Assembly: GCF_900115465.1 (NCBI RefSeq)
Contig: NZ_FOWN01000007.1
Span: 1-64,000 of the forward strand
DNA: 64,000 nt
From: Halolactibacillus alkaliphilus
GTDB lineage: Bacteria; Bacillota; Bacilli; Bacillales; Amphibacillaceae
Direction of reading: 5' to 3'
Below are positions 1 to 8,496 of this stretch, piece after piece (position 1 is the stretch's first letter; every line of letters starts with the position of its first letter). The position numbers were made by a program, and so were the translations under genes. The notes below the pieces were generated by a model. The model was not told the DNA's origin. It saw nothing but the letters and a program-made list of their open reading frames with translations, and searched no databases.

Positions 1-299
1 CTGCTTCTTCGGTAGATTTTTTTAGTTTCAAGTAGTCCCTTTACATCTTGGCGACATTCAATGTTGCCTTTTGCTAAGACTCTGTCTTCTTGTGTTATCG
101 CAACACCTGTGTACTTAGCACCTAAATCAATACCGACATGTGATTCATGTGTTGTCTCACCCGTCGGAACTAACATTTGAATCGTAAAAGGTTTGTAACT
201 TATAATTTTTGCTTTCTTTTCTTTGAGTAATTTTCTTGCTTTTTGGTTTTTACAAGGGTCCAAATTGGACCCCCGCATTGATTTGACGAATACTCTCAA
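1..299 (-). CDS. iscB: IscB-family RNA-guided nuclease, N-terminal part (runs off the window)
   Basis: IscB proteins are RNA-guided DNA endonucleases, relatives of the Cas9 ancestor, encoded in IS200/IS605-like elements. The 99 visible codons begin MRVFVKSMRGSNLDPC, then KARKLLKEKKAKI (the short N-terminal PLMP-type domain). RuvC-I follows as GIDLGAKYTGVAI, with the catalytic Asp in GIDLG. The last visible residues, IYRRSR, match the start of the arginine-rich RRXRR bridge motif. I chose the TTG at 299-297 because an excellent GGAGGG ribosome-binding site sits just upstream and the family start aligns there. HNH, RuvC-II and RuvC-III would lie left of position 1, so intactness cannot be judged. 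The matching guide-RNA region lies directly upstream. Confidence 0.87.
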   Translation of the reverse strand, partial: MRVFVKSMRGSNLDPCKNQKARKLLKEKKAKIISYKPFTIQMLVPTGETTHESHVGIDLGAKYTGVAITQEDRVLAKGNIECRQDVKGLLETKKIYRRS

Positions 300-541
300 G
301 ATTCGCCCTCCTTTTAGAGTTAGTTTCCCTTCGCCAATGTTAGAAAAGCTTCGTGCAACAGGTTGACCACTCCTACCTCTCAGAGTTGTTACAGCGCCTG
401 AACGACAAAATGTACTAGGGAATCATACAAAGTCGTATTCACTTTTCTAACGTAGTCCTCGAAAGACTTAGGCTAGACAATTAGGGCTTTTACAAGCCCC
501 CACTTCAAAACGCATTAGCATTTAAGTGGTGGGTAATTGAC
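300..541 (-). ncRNA. omega RNA / HEARO RNA of the IscB element
   Basis: HEARO RNAs are structured RNAs lying 5' of IscB-type HNH genes and act as the omega guide scaffold. Seen here on the minus strand, beginning right after the yqjE stop: a stem CCACTT...AAGTGG, then a GGGCTT-gtaa-AAGCCC hairpin, then a perfect 10-bp long-range pairing GTTAGAAAAG (442-451) with CTTTTCTAAC (339-348). The RNA ends against the iscB ribosome-binding site. The guide segment should be at its 5' end, at the boundary with yqjE, but I cannot fix the exact boundary. Identification rests on structure and context rather than a covariance search. Confidence 0.8.
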
Positions 542-1660
542 TTATAAAAGGGCAACTGTTTTGATAATCTCAACAACAAGTTCCGTCACCTTAACGAGTT
601 CCTTCATCGGCATCTTTTCGTTGGTCGTGTGAATATCTTGATACCCTACAGCCAAATTCACAGTTGGTATACCAAAACCTGAAATAATGTTTGCATCACT
701 TCCACCACCACTTGTTTTCAACTCGAACTTTCGGCCAATCGACTCAACAGCCGTTTTGGCTATCTGAACAACTTGATCTGATTCTAGACGCTTAAATCCA
801 GGATACATATACTCCGATTCTACTTCTACCTCTCCGCCCATTTCACTAGCAACAGATTCAAATGCTTCAACCATTGCTTCCACTTGCTGATCAACTTTCT
901 CACGTACCAGTGAACGCGCTTCTGCGAGCACCTCAGCATAATCACAAACAATATTCGTTTTATCACCACCAGAGAAGCGACCGATATTCGCCGTCGTTTC
1001 CTCGTCAATGCGGCCAAGGGGCATTTTACTAATGGCTTTTGCTGCTATCGTAATGGCAGATACGCCTTTTTCGGGCGCTACACCTGCATGCGCTGTCTTG
1101 CCATGTATTTTAGCAAAAACCTTTACTTGTGTCGGTGCAGCAACAACAACATCACCTACAGGACCATCACTATCTAGGGCATAACCAAAATCAGCTGTAA
1201 TCATCGTTTCATCTAACGCTTTTGCACCTACTAAGCCGGATTCCTCACCAACAGTAATGACGAACTGGATATCACCATGCGCAATATCTTGCTCCTTTAA
1301 CACGCGAATCGTTTCAAAAATGGCCGCGAGGCCTGTTTTATCATCGGCACCTAAAATAGTCGTGCCATCTGTTTTAATTATATCGTCTTCTATAACCGGT
1401 GTAACACCTTTTCCAGGGACAACCGTATCCATATGTGACGTAAAATAAATAGTCGGTACTTCTTTTGTACCTTTTAATGTACAAATAAGATTATTTGCAC
1501 CAAAACCCGTTTTTTCTTTAGCATCGTCTTCTTGTACTTCAACACCTAATGACTCAAACATCGCTTTTAACCGTGACTGAATCACACCTTCATGTCCCGT
1601 CTCTGAGTCGATTTGAACAAGCGTTAAAAATTCATCTACTAGTCTCTCTTTATTTACCAT
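542..1660 (-). CDS. yqjE: M20-family metallopeptidase, YqjE / peptidase T-like
   Basis: Cytosolic zinc dipeptidase/tripeptidase-like hydrolase of 372 residues, closely resembling B. subtilis YqjE over its whole length. Zinc-site motifs are visible: SHMDTV (H76, D78), LGADDK (about D106-D107), the VGEESG general-base glutamate near 139-140, ALDSDG (about D163), and a C-terminal HTTNEK. The dimerisation-domain motif HGKTAHAGVAPEKG is intact. The gene is monocistronic. Its stop codon is immediately followed by the IscB-element RNA, so the mobile element sits directly behind it without damaging it. Exact substrate is not established for this family. Confidence 0.93.
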   Translation of the reverse strand: MVNKERLVDEFLTLVQIDSETGHEGVIQSRLKAMFESLGVEVQEDDAKEKTGFGANNLICTLKGTKEVPTIYFTSHMDTVVPGKGVTPVIEDDIIKTDGTTILGADDKTGLAAIFETIRVLKEQDIAHGDIQFVITVGEESGLVGAKALDETMITADFGYALDSDGPVGDVVVAAPTQVKVFAKIHGKTAHAGVAPEKGVSAITIAAKAISKMPLGRIDEETTANIGRFSGGDKTNIVCDYAEVLAEARSLVREKVDQQVEAMVEAFESVASEMGGEVEVESEYMYPGFKRLESDQVVQIAKTAVESIGRKFELKTSGGGSDANIISGFGIPTVNLAVGYQDIHTTNEKMPMKELVKVTELVVEIIKTVALL

Positions 1661-1935
1661 TCATTCCATTCCCTTCATTGGTCATTTGTCTCTTTCTACG
1701 TTACTCTATCTGTTTACCTTTTGTCAATTATACCTTATCCCTCATTAACTTCGCACTTCATTTACATTAACGATGACAGTGAGTTTTAAGTTTATCGTTA
1801 AGAACTTTTACTTGTATCTTCTCATCTTTCACGCTAAAATGTAAGTATTAGTGTATTGGTTTACATCATCCCTTACATGCAAGGCAACACGCTGTTTAAA
1901 CAGATGACATTCACATAACGCTTGGAGGTTTAATA
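1661..1935. other. Intergenic region between divergent yqjE and prli42-like gene
   Basis: 275 bp between divergently transcribed genes. It must hold both promoters. I see AT-rich sequence and a GGAGG ribosome-binding site at 1924-1928 for the small downstream gene, but no further gene, repeat or structured RNA that I can support. Confidence 0.5.
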
Positions 1936-2073
1936 ATGACAAAACAAACAAAGCAACACGAAACGACGAGAAAACCGTCAAAACGCGAACGTCGTAATAA
2001 ACTGATTGTTTATATTATGATTCTTACGATGGTTAGCTCACTCTTGTTTACTGGTCTAGCTTACATTTTATAA
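1936..2073 (+). CDS. prli42: Prli42-like stressosome-associated small membrane protein
   Basis: A 45-residue protein: a highly charged N-terminal tail (about residues 1-22, rich in Lys/Arg/Gln) followed by one membrane segment, about residues 23-45, reading LIVYIMILTMVSSLLFTGLA. Prli42 is a tiny conserved Firmicutes membrane protein that anchors the stressosome in Listeria. The C-terminal hydrophobic pattern resembles that family, though the N-terminal tail here is longer than usual. Start choice is supported by TTGGAGGTTTAATA before the ATG. It is followed directly by a strong terminator, so it is its own unit. The identity is by resemblance only. Confidence 0.6.
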   Translation: MTKQTKQHETTRKPSKRERRNKLIVYIMILTMVSSLLFTGLAYIL

Positions 2074-2082
2074 AAGGCAAAT

Positions 2083-2118
2083 AAAACGGCGGGTTCTCCT
2101 TTTAATCTGCCGTTTTTT
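2083..2118 (+). terminator. Rho-independent terminator after prli42-like gene
   Basis: A 13-bp stem, arms AAAACGGCGGGTT and AATCTGCCGTTTT (two G-U pairs), 8-nt loop, ending in a run of six T. It starts 9 bases after the stop codon. Confidence 0.88.
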
Positions 2119-2311
2119 GGTTGCATCATACTTGGTGTTGGTAAAGGGATTTTTAGCAAAAGAAAAATGACTCAACGCCATTTTATAGTATGCCAACGTA
2201 AAACCATTTACTTTATTTAAACAAAGTTGATATACCTTCTTTATTTTTATATAATTGGTATAATTTACACAAATTAAACCTATTGAATTTAAATAAAAGA
2301 AATGTGGTTAT

Positions 2312-2422
2312 GTGACTTGGTTATATGTCGTTTTTGGTATTATTTTGTTAGCGTCGGGTCTCTGGGGATGGATGGCTAGATTAAAGTGGATGGAGAAAAA
2401 GCTTAATAAAATAAAAGATTAA
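2312..2422 (+). CDS. Possible 36-residue single-pass membrane protein
   Basis: GTG-initiated reading frame, MTWLYVVFGIILLASGLWGW then MARLKWMEKKLNKIKD. One hydrophobic segment (about residues 3-20) is followed by a basic amphipathic tail, the usual positive-inside pattern. The ribosome-binding site is weak, which lowers confidence. It lies 48 bases before another small, broken gene on the same strand. I do not recognise a family. Confidence 0.35.
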   Translation: MTWLYVVFGIILLASGLWGWMARLKWMEKKLNKIKD

Positions 2423-2469
2423 GTTTAGATCAATTATTTATTAGGACAATTAAATTAAAGAGGTATACC

Positions 2470-2762
2470 ATGGAATTTAAGTGGAAATTTATAAATCCGG
2501 TCATTATTATGTCATTACTAATAACCTTATTTGTAGTATTAACTAAAGACCCTATCGTCTATGTTAACCCCCTTTAGATACCGTATCGATCAACGGTAGT
2601 TTAGAAGTAGTTAACTTAAGTGAAAACAAAATCGTCTTATTTAGTCCTGACGTGAACTCAGGTAATTATGGCGATTTAATTGTTTTAGAATTCGATGAAG
2701 TATCTAATTCATTTGAAAAAATTACTAGTCAAAACATATATCTAGATAAATTTCTCGATTAA
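2470..2762 (+). pseudogene. Small membrane-anchored protein, frameshifted in a C5 tract
   Basis: The ATG at 2470 has AGAGGT upstream. The frame encodes MEFKWKFINPVIIM, then a hydrophobic segment to about residue 25, and stops after NPL at about 2577. A second frame continues without a break: DTVSINGSLEVVNLSENKIV and on to FLD-stop at 2762. One additional C in the CCCCC run near 2571 would fuse both into one protein of about 97 residues with an N-terminal anchor. Either a real one-base deletion, a phase-variable tract or a sequencing error. No family recognised. Confidence 0.5.
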
Positions 2763-2850
2763 TTTGACCAAACATTTAAGTTTCTGATGATTCATGGTGT
2801 CAAAGGTTGCAATCACCTCCAGTATTCTCCTTATTCCCAGCCACATCACT

Positions 2851-2888
2851 AATAACCAGGCAATCTTCTCCGTCGCCTGGTTATTCTT
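2851..2888. terminator. Bidirectional terminator between converging genes
   Basis: Perfect 11-bp stem, AATAACCAGGC (2851-2861) with GCCTGGTTATT (2875-2885), between the plus-strand small gene and the minus-strand yqjA. Confidence 0.7.
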
Positions 2889-2916
2889 TGCGTTTTAACG
2901 ATTAACGTCGCCTTAC

Positions 2917-3870
2917 TTAATCTAGAATATCCTTAACGGTTTGATTCTTAATCGTTAAATAATGATCAATTTCATTTAATAACTGGAACAGATCTGCCCG
3001 AATTTCAAACTCTTCTCGTGTTTTCGGTAAATCTTGTTTTTCAAAACGATCGAGGAGGTCATTAACTGAATGAATATGATAATCTACGGGGTTTTCCGGG
3101 TAAATCGCATCGGCTAAATCATCCAATAAATCAGCAATTAACTTTGCTTGTTTGACCGACACCATTTGTGGCCGGATCACTTTTAACATCCGCTCCAATG
3201 AGTGTAGTTGGATTTCACGCATAGAAAAATAACTTCGGCGATAGCTTGTACTTTTTGAAAACGTATTTTCTAAGTCCCGTTGAACGAGGATATCCGCTTC
3301 TTTTAAGGCTTTTTTCGTAGCGATCAGCATTTCCCCATTAATAGTGACCACTTCTCCCCTTAAATACTTCGCAACATTTCTGAAGAAACTTTGATAATTT
3401 GACTCCACTTGTATACGTAAATCAGCAAATTTGTTGTCTAAATTGGGCATGTATAAGTTAAGTATTAGTGCGACACCAATACCAATAAACATTATCAATG
3501 CTTCGTTAATGATAATATCAATGTCCACACGTCGTGCTGCATAAAAATGAAATAAAATAACTAAACTCGTAACAATTCCTGGGGTAATATTTAATTTATC
3601 TGTTACGGGGATAAATAACAAAAGTAATAAACCAATTGTTAGTGGTGAGTAACCTATCCATTCAAATATGACATAAGCATAAACCATCGATAACAGCCCA
3701 GCGGCAATTCGGTGCCAAGCTGTCAAAAACGATTGCTTCCGAGTCGGTTGAATACATAAGACCGCGATAATTCCTGCTGACCCATAACTATCCAGTTGCA
3801 TTAACTCAGCAATCCAGACAGCCGCTGGTGCAGCAATAGCTGTTTTTAATGTTCTATAACCAATTTGCAT
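2917..3870 (-). CDS. yqjA: Aromatic acid exporter family protein YqjA (DUF939)
   Basis: 317 residues. The N-terminal half holds several membrane segments (about residues 8-25, 28-45, 50-75, 76-105, 115-145). The C-terminal half, about 150-317, is soluble, helical and charged. This matches the ArAE/DUF939 family, whose members are thought to export aromatic carboxylates; substrate here is unknown. B. subtilis has yqjA next to yqjE as well. It appears monocistronic, between two terminators. Confidence 0.82.
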   Translation of the reverse strand: MQIGYRTLKTAIAAPAAVWIAELMQLDSYGSAGIIAVLCIQPTRKQSFLTAWHRIAAGLLSMVYAYVIFEWIGYSPLTIGLLLLLFIPVTDKLNITPGIVTSLVILFHFYAARRVDIDIIINEALIMFIGIGVALILNLYMPNLDNKFADLRIQVESNYQSFFRNVAKYLRGEVVTINGEMLIATKKALKEADILVQRDLENTFSKSTSYRRSYFSMREIQLHSLERMLKVIRPQMVSVKQAKLIADLLDDLADAIYPENPVDYHIHSVNDLLDRFEKQDLPKTREEFEIRADLFQLLNEIDHYLTIKNQTVKDILD

Positions 3871-3973
3871 AACGTCACCTCAATTTCTCTCTTTTAAAGC
3901 CTTAATTATAACGTATTTTCTAATATTGTGCATCTATACACATGCCAATCAACAAACATCCTCGCTTTCATAA

Positions 3974-4003
3974 GAAAAACGGCCTGAGACAATGCTCAGA
4001 CCG
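3974..4003 (-). terminator. Terminator of the chemoreceptor gene
   Basis: Stem CGGTCTGAG / CTCAGGCCG (3980-3988 and 3995-4003) followed by five T on the minus strand, 11 bases past the stop at 4015. Confidence 0.88.
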
Positions 4004-4014
4004 AATTATGATGC

Positions 4015-6033
4015 TTACACTTTAAAACGATACAATTGTTGTTTTAATCGGTCGGATAATAATTGTAGTGTGGATGCTTGTTGATCAAGTTCTTCTACTG
4101 CACGTTTTTGTTCCTCAATTGTTGCAGTAGTTTCTTCAATACCCGCAGAACTTTCCTCACTAATGTTCGCCACTTTTTTAACATTTTGATGGATGGATAA
4201 ACTGTTCTGATCAATAGCACCTAATTGTCTTTTCATCGTTTCGATAACGTTGCTTAATTGATTAATTTGATGATTGATTGTGGTAAAGTTTTCTTTGGAC
4301 TGACTAAGCTCCTTCATCCCTTGTTCTGTTTCTTTTGCCGTTTCTTTAAGTGATGTATTAACATAACCAGATTCATTGTTCATTTCAACTATGACCGTTT
4401 CAATATCGACCGCCGCTTTTGAGACTTGGTCAGCTAATTTTCTAATTTCATCAGCTACGACAGCAAACCCCTTACCCGCTTCACCAGCACGAGTAGCTTC
4501 GATTGCGGCATTTAATGCCAGTAAGTTAGTTTGCTTGGTAATATCATTAATGACCGACGTTAAATCAACGACCGCTTGTGTTTTTATTTCTAATTCACCC
4601 ATGCGATTATTCGCTTTCTCAACATCTACATTAATTTTTTTCATCTGTTTAAAAGCATGATCCATTTGCGACAGCCCATCCAACGATGATTGTTTCACTT
4701 CAGATGAAAATGCACTTAATTGATTCGCTTTTTCAGACATGTCTCTTGTTTCACGCGTGAGTACTTCAGTATATATCGAGATGTCTCCAGTTAATTGAGC
4801 TTGCTCTTCAGCACCCTCAGCGATGGTGGTCATCACATCATTTAATTGTGTTGTTCCCTCAGTTAACGCACGACTCTCAATTGATAACTGTATCGATTCA
4901 TCATCAAGTGTTTTCGCCTCATGCGTCGTTGTTCGAACAAATTCAGATAAATTATCAACCATCACTTTAATACTATTAGCTAATGTGTTTACTTCTCCCG
5001 TCGCTTTCACATTCACTTGCTGATTTAATTCACCTTGTGCGATTGCTGCGGCAGTTTTAGATAAATATATAATTGGTTTAGCAATGGAGTTAGAAATGAT
5101 TACCGCTGTTAATATAACCGCAAGAAGTGTTAATGTCGCAACAACGATAACAATTTGTCTTAGTTGTCTCACCGGCTTTAAAGCGTAATCTGTAGCTTCA
5201 CTGACAATTAACACCCAATCATTTCCTTTATATGATTGATAGCCATCACTCATACTAAACCCAATCAAACTATCAACACCGTCACTAGATGCTGTTTGAA
5301 TATTGCCGACTTCACCTCTATTTAACCTTTCAACCGTCTTAAAAAGTTCTGATGTTTGATCAAGACCCGTATCTTCTTCCTCATCCGAAACAGATGCTTG
5401 TGTCGTCGTATCAGCTAATTTCTCACCTGATTGATTCACAAGTTCAACAGTCACATGTTCAGTCGCAATACGATTGACTTCATCCCAAATATGCCGAATT
5501 GGAAAAGCCCCACGCAAAACACCACCGCCACTACTCGTTAAAGGTTGATAAATATAGATTACTTGTTCACCTAATACTTCATCATACACGGTATCTGAGA
5601 CAACCAACTCACCTTGTCCAATGGCAGCAGCATCAGAGAGAGCCATCTTACCATTTCCTGTATCAGTAATCGTGTCATTCTCTAGATCCACTACCGTTAA
5701 ACGCTCAAAATACACTTCTCGCGTTAATGCATCGTTTAATTGCTGTTGATCTACCTCTTCAACACGTAATATTTGTTGTAAATTAGCTAAGTCATATGTT
5801 CGTTCATACATAAATCGGTCCAGCTTTTCCATATGTATTTGTGCCGTTGATTCTACTTTTTGATTGACTTCATGTGTTAACGAACGAGCAGCAATGACGT
5901 ACACAAGCCCTCCAATGATAAACATAGCTAATAATGAAACACTACTAAATGCGATAATAATTTTTCGTCTAATCCCCCACTTTGACGTTTGATTCCCCTT
6001 TTTCTCCAACTTACTCCCTTGTTTAATCAGCAT
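4015..6033 (-). CDS. Methyl-accepting chemotaxis protein
   Basis: 672-residue transmembrane chemoreceptor. TM1 lies at about residues 25-50, an extracytoplasmic sensor of roughly 245 residues (dCache-like in size) follows, TM2 at about 295-320, then a HAMP linker and a long cytoplasmic signalling coiled coil. The hairpin tip that contacts CheA/CheW is intact: [20 protein letters not shown] then [10 protein letters not shown]. Ribosome-binding site AGAGGGGAT precedes the ATG. Ligand unknown. It is monocistronic with its own terminator; no other chemotaxis gene is nearby, as is normal for orphan receptors. Confidence 0.93.
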   Translation of the reverse strand: MLIKQGSKLEKKGNQTSKWGIRRKIIIAFSSVSLLAMFIIGGLVYVIAARSLTHEVNQKVESTAQIHMEKLDRFMYERTYDLANLQQILRVEEVDQQQLNDALTREVYFERLTVVDLENDTITDTGNGKMALSDAAAIGQGELVVSDTVYDEVLGEQVIYIYQPLTSSGGGVLRGAFPIRHIWDEVNRIATEHVTVELVNQSGEKLADTTTQASVSDEEEDTGLDQTSELFKTVERLNRGEVGNIQTASSDGVDSLIGFSMSDGYQSYKGNDWVLIVSEATDYALKPVRQLRQIVIVVATLTLLAVILTAVIISNSIAKPIIYLSKTAAAIAQGELNQQVNVKATGEVNTLANSIKVMVDNLSEFVRTTTHEAKTLDDESIQLSIESRALTEGTTQLNDVMTTIAEGAEEQAQLTGDISIYTEVLTRETRDMSEKANQLSAFSSEVKQSSLDGLSQMDHAFKQMKKINVDVEKANNRMGELEIKTQAVVDLTSVINDITKQTNLLALNAAIEATRAGEAGKGFAVVADEIRKLADQVSKAAVDIETVIVEMNNESGYVNTSLKETAKETEQGMKELSQSKENFTTINHQINQLSNVIETMKRQLGAIDQNSLSIHQNVKKVANISEESSAGIEETTATIEEQKRAVEELDQQASTLQLLSDRLKQQLYRFKV

Positions 6034-6166
6034 AAATATCCCCTCTCTTGTGAATCGCTACACAATTATACAATAGAGACTAAAAAGAATAAATAGTTTT
6101 CAAACATTTTAATTTTTAGCCCGTTTGTATATGACGATAGTCACTCGATATAGCAATTTACCGAGC

Positions 6167-6210
6167 AAAAATACCCTCTTTCGTAGATATTATCTACGAT
6201 AAGAGGGTAT
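6167..6210 (-). terminator. Terminator of the bkd operon
   Basis: Long hairpin of nearly 20 bp, arms beginning ATACCCTCTT and AAGAGGGTAT, with a short T run on the minus strand, 25 bases after the bkdB stop. Confidence 0.85.
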
Positions 6211-6234
6211 TACTGCCTTTAAATGTTTAAGCGG

Positions 6235-7479
6235 TTAATAAATCGGTGTTGTATCACCTGAAATATTTTCTAAAATGTCTTTCACATGAGACATAAATCG
6301 ACCACAGATGACACCATCTAACACACGATGATCCAATGATAAACAAAGATTCACCATATCTCTTGCGGCGAACATATCATTAATAATGACTGGACGTTTA
6401 ACGATTGATTCTACTTGAAGAATCGCTGCCTGAGGATAGTTAATAACCCCCATAGACTGAACCGAACCAAACGTCCCTGTGTTGTTAACTGTAAACGTTC
6501 CACCGGCCATATCTTCTTTTGTTAATTGACCATGTCGTGCTTTATGAGCTAAAACATGCACATCTTTTGCGATCCCTTTAATACTTTTCTCATCGACATT
6601 CTTAATGACTGGGACATACAATTCCGTTTCGTTCCCAACTGCGATGGAAAGATTAATATCTTTGTGTTGAACAATTTTATCTCCTTGCCAAGAACTATTG
6701 AGTTCTGGGAATTTCTTAAGAGCTTTTGCGACAGCATTTAAGAAAAATGAAAAGTAGGAAAGGTTATACCCTTCTTGTTCTTTAAATTTAGCCTTTTCTT
6801 CATTTCGATAATTGACAAGGTTTGTCACATCAACTTCAATCATCATCCAAGCATGTGGAATCTCAGATGTTGCCCGTACCATGTTTTCAGCGATAGACTT
6901 ACGAATGCCTGTGACAGGAATTTCTCGGTCACCTTTAAATGCAGGCATGGTGTCTTTCTTTTTAACAGCTTTTGTTGACGGTTCCGCCGCAACCTTAGTG
7001 TCTATGCGGCGACTTGATTCAGACCGGCTCGCAAGGTGAGCTTCCACATCCTTGCGTGTAATCCGGCCATGTAAACCTGTACCTAAAACCTCGCTTAAAT
7101 CAACGTTATGCTGGTTTGCTAACATTAATACTTTAGGTGAATAGCGTTCACGCATTGATTGCTTTTCATTCACTAAATCAGCTGCTTCATTGATAGCTAT
7201 AGGAGAATGCTTCTTTAGTTCATCTTCTGTATCAGCTGAAGGTACTTCTATATGGCATAAAGGCGTGCCTACAGCGACTGTTTCTCCTTCATCAACTAAA
7301 CATGCTGTCACTGTACCTGAAAAGCTTGATGGTACTTCAGCATTGACCTTATCTGTCATGACATCAACGAGCGGCTGATAAAGTTCCACTTCATCACCAG
7401 GTTTAACAAGCCAACTGCTGATGGTTCCCTCCGTCACACTTTCTCCTAACTGAGGCATCGTCATTGTTTTAATCGCCAC
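6235..7479 (-). CDS. bkdB: Branched-chain 2-oxoacid dehydrogenase E2 (lipoamide acyltransferase)
   Basis: The E2 core of the BCKDH complex transfers the branched acyl group from E1 to CoA. Domains: lipoyl domain with the lipoylated Lys in VMTDKVNAEV (about K44), a Pro/Lys/Ser-rich linker, the peripheral subunit-binding domain (about 110-145, RYSPKVL...GRITRKDV), and the catalytic domain ending in SLDHRVLDG with the active-site His. The start is ambiguous: GTG at 7479 aligns best with B. subtilis BkdB and is 7 bases from GGAGG; an ATG lies at 7485. Last gene of the operon, 21 bases after bkdAB, followed by a terminator. Confidence 0.95.
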   Translation of the reverse strand: MAIKTMTMPQLGESVTEGTISSWLVKPGDEVELYQPLVDVMTDKVNAEVPSSFSGTVTACLVDEGETVAVGTPLCHIEVPSADTEDELKKHSPIAINEAADLVNEKQSMRERYSPKVLMLANQHNVDLSEVLGTGLHGRITRKDVEAHLASRSESSRRIDTKVAAEPSTKAVKKKDTMPAFKGDREIPVTGIRKSIAENMVRATSEIPHAWMMIEVDVTNLVNYRNEEKAKFKEQEGYNLSYFSFFLNAVAKALKKFPELNSSWQGDKIVQHKDINLSIAVGNETELYVPVIKNVDEKSIKGIAKDVHVLAHKARHGQLTKEDMAGGTFTVNNTGTFGSVQSMGVINYPQAAILQVESIVKRPVIINDMFAARDMVNLCLSLDHRVLDGVICGRFMSHVKDILENISGDTTPIY

Positions 7480-7500
7480 GTTCATTCCTCCTCTCACGAT

Positions 7501-8484
7501 TTAATATTGGGCTACTTCCAACATTTTTTCGTATACTTTATCTTCAGTGACCATAAACGCTTGTTCGAGTGGCGGTGCATAAGGCATCGCTGGCACATTT
7601 GGTGCCGCTAAGCGCGCAATAGGTGCATCAAGGTCAAATAAACAATGTTCGGCAATAATAGCGGATACTTCACTTATGATGCTGCCTTCTTTATTATCTT
7701 CTGTAATTAATAGCACTTTTCCGGTCTTTTTGGCAGCGGCAATAATCGCTTGTTCATCGAGTGGATAGACTGTTCGTAAATCGACTAGTTCCGTTGTGAA
7801 ACCTGATTTTTCAAGTTTATCTGCTGCTTTTTTACTAAACTCTACACATAATCCATACGTAATAACCGTTAAATCTTCACCTTCTCTAACCGTATTAGCT
7901 TTACCAATGTCAATAATGATTTCTTCATCTGGAATCTCCTCTTTTAGTAAGCGGTAAGCTTTTTTGTGCTCAAAGTAAAGAACAGGATCCGGATCACGAA
8001 TGGCTGCTTTTAGTAGACCCAATGCATCTTTTGGTGATGATGGCATAACGATTTTCAGTCCAGGCTGTGATGCAAACAATGACTCAAGTGATTGAGAGTG
8101 ATACAGCGCACCATGAACCCCACCACCGTAAGGTGCCCGAATAGTTATTGGACAACTCCAGTCATTATTTGAACGGTAACGCATTTTAGCTGCCTCCGAA
8201 ATAATCTGGTTGACTGCTGGAAGGATAAAATCGACAAACTGAATTTCCGCAATTGGTCTCATCCCGTACATACTTGCCCCAATGCCGACACCGACAATGG
8301 CTGATTCGGCTAAGGGGGTATCTATGACACGCTCTTTACCAAACGTTTCATATAACCCTTCGCTTGCGCGAAAAACCCCACCGCGTTTACCGACATCTTC
8401 TCCTAGAAGAAAGACGTTATCATCCCGATGCATCTCTTCTTTCATTGCCCGATTAATTGCTTCTATATAAGACATCACTGCCAT
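7501..8484 (-). CDS. bkdAB: Branched-chain 2-oxoacid dehydrogenase E1 beta subunit
   Basis: 327 residues, colinear with BkdAB of B. subtilis. With E1 alpha it binds thiamine diphosphate and decarboxylates the 2-oxo acids from Val, Leu and Ile. Transketolase-type pyrimidine domain is N-terminal (GEDVGKRGGVFRAS, DTPLAESAIVGVGIG, RSNNDWSCP) and the C-terminal transketolase domain carries VVDLRTVYPLD-type sequence (VDLRTVYPLDEQ) and LITEDNKEGS. It lies 12 bases downstream of bkdAA, so translation is probably coupled. Its product supplies branched acyl-CoA primers for anteiso/iso fatty acids. Confidence 0.95.
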   Translation of the reverse strand: MAVMSYIEAINRAMKEEMHRDDNVFLLGEDVGKRGGVFRASEGLYETFGKERVIDTPLAESAIVGVGIGASMYGMRPIAEIQFVDFILPAVNQIISEAAKMRYRSNNDWSCPITIRAPYGGGVHGALYHSQSLESLFASQPGLKIVMPSSPKDALGLLKAAIRDPDPVLYFEHKKAYRLLKEEIPDEEIIIDIGKANTVREGEDLTVITYGLCVEFSKKAADKLEKSGFTTELVDLRTVYPLDEQAIIAAAKKTGKVLLITEDNKEGSIISEVSAIIAEHCLFDLDAPIARLAAPNVPAMPYAPPLEQAFMVTEDKVYEKMLEVAQY

Positions 8485-8496
8485 AAAAAATCCCTC

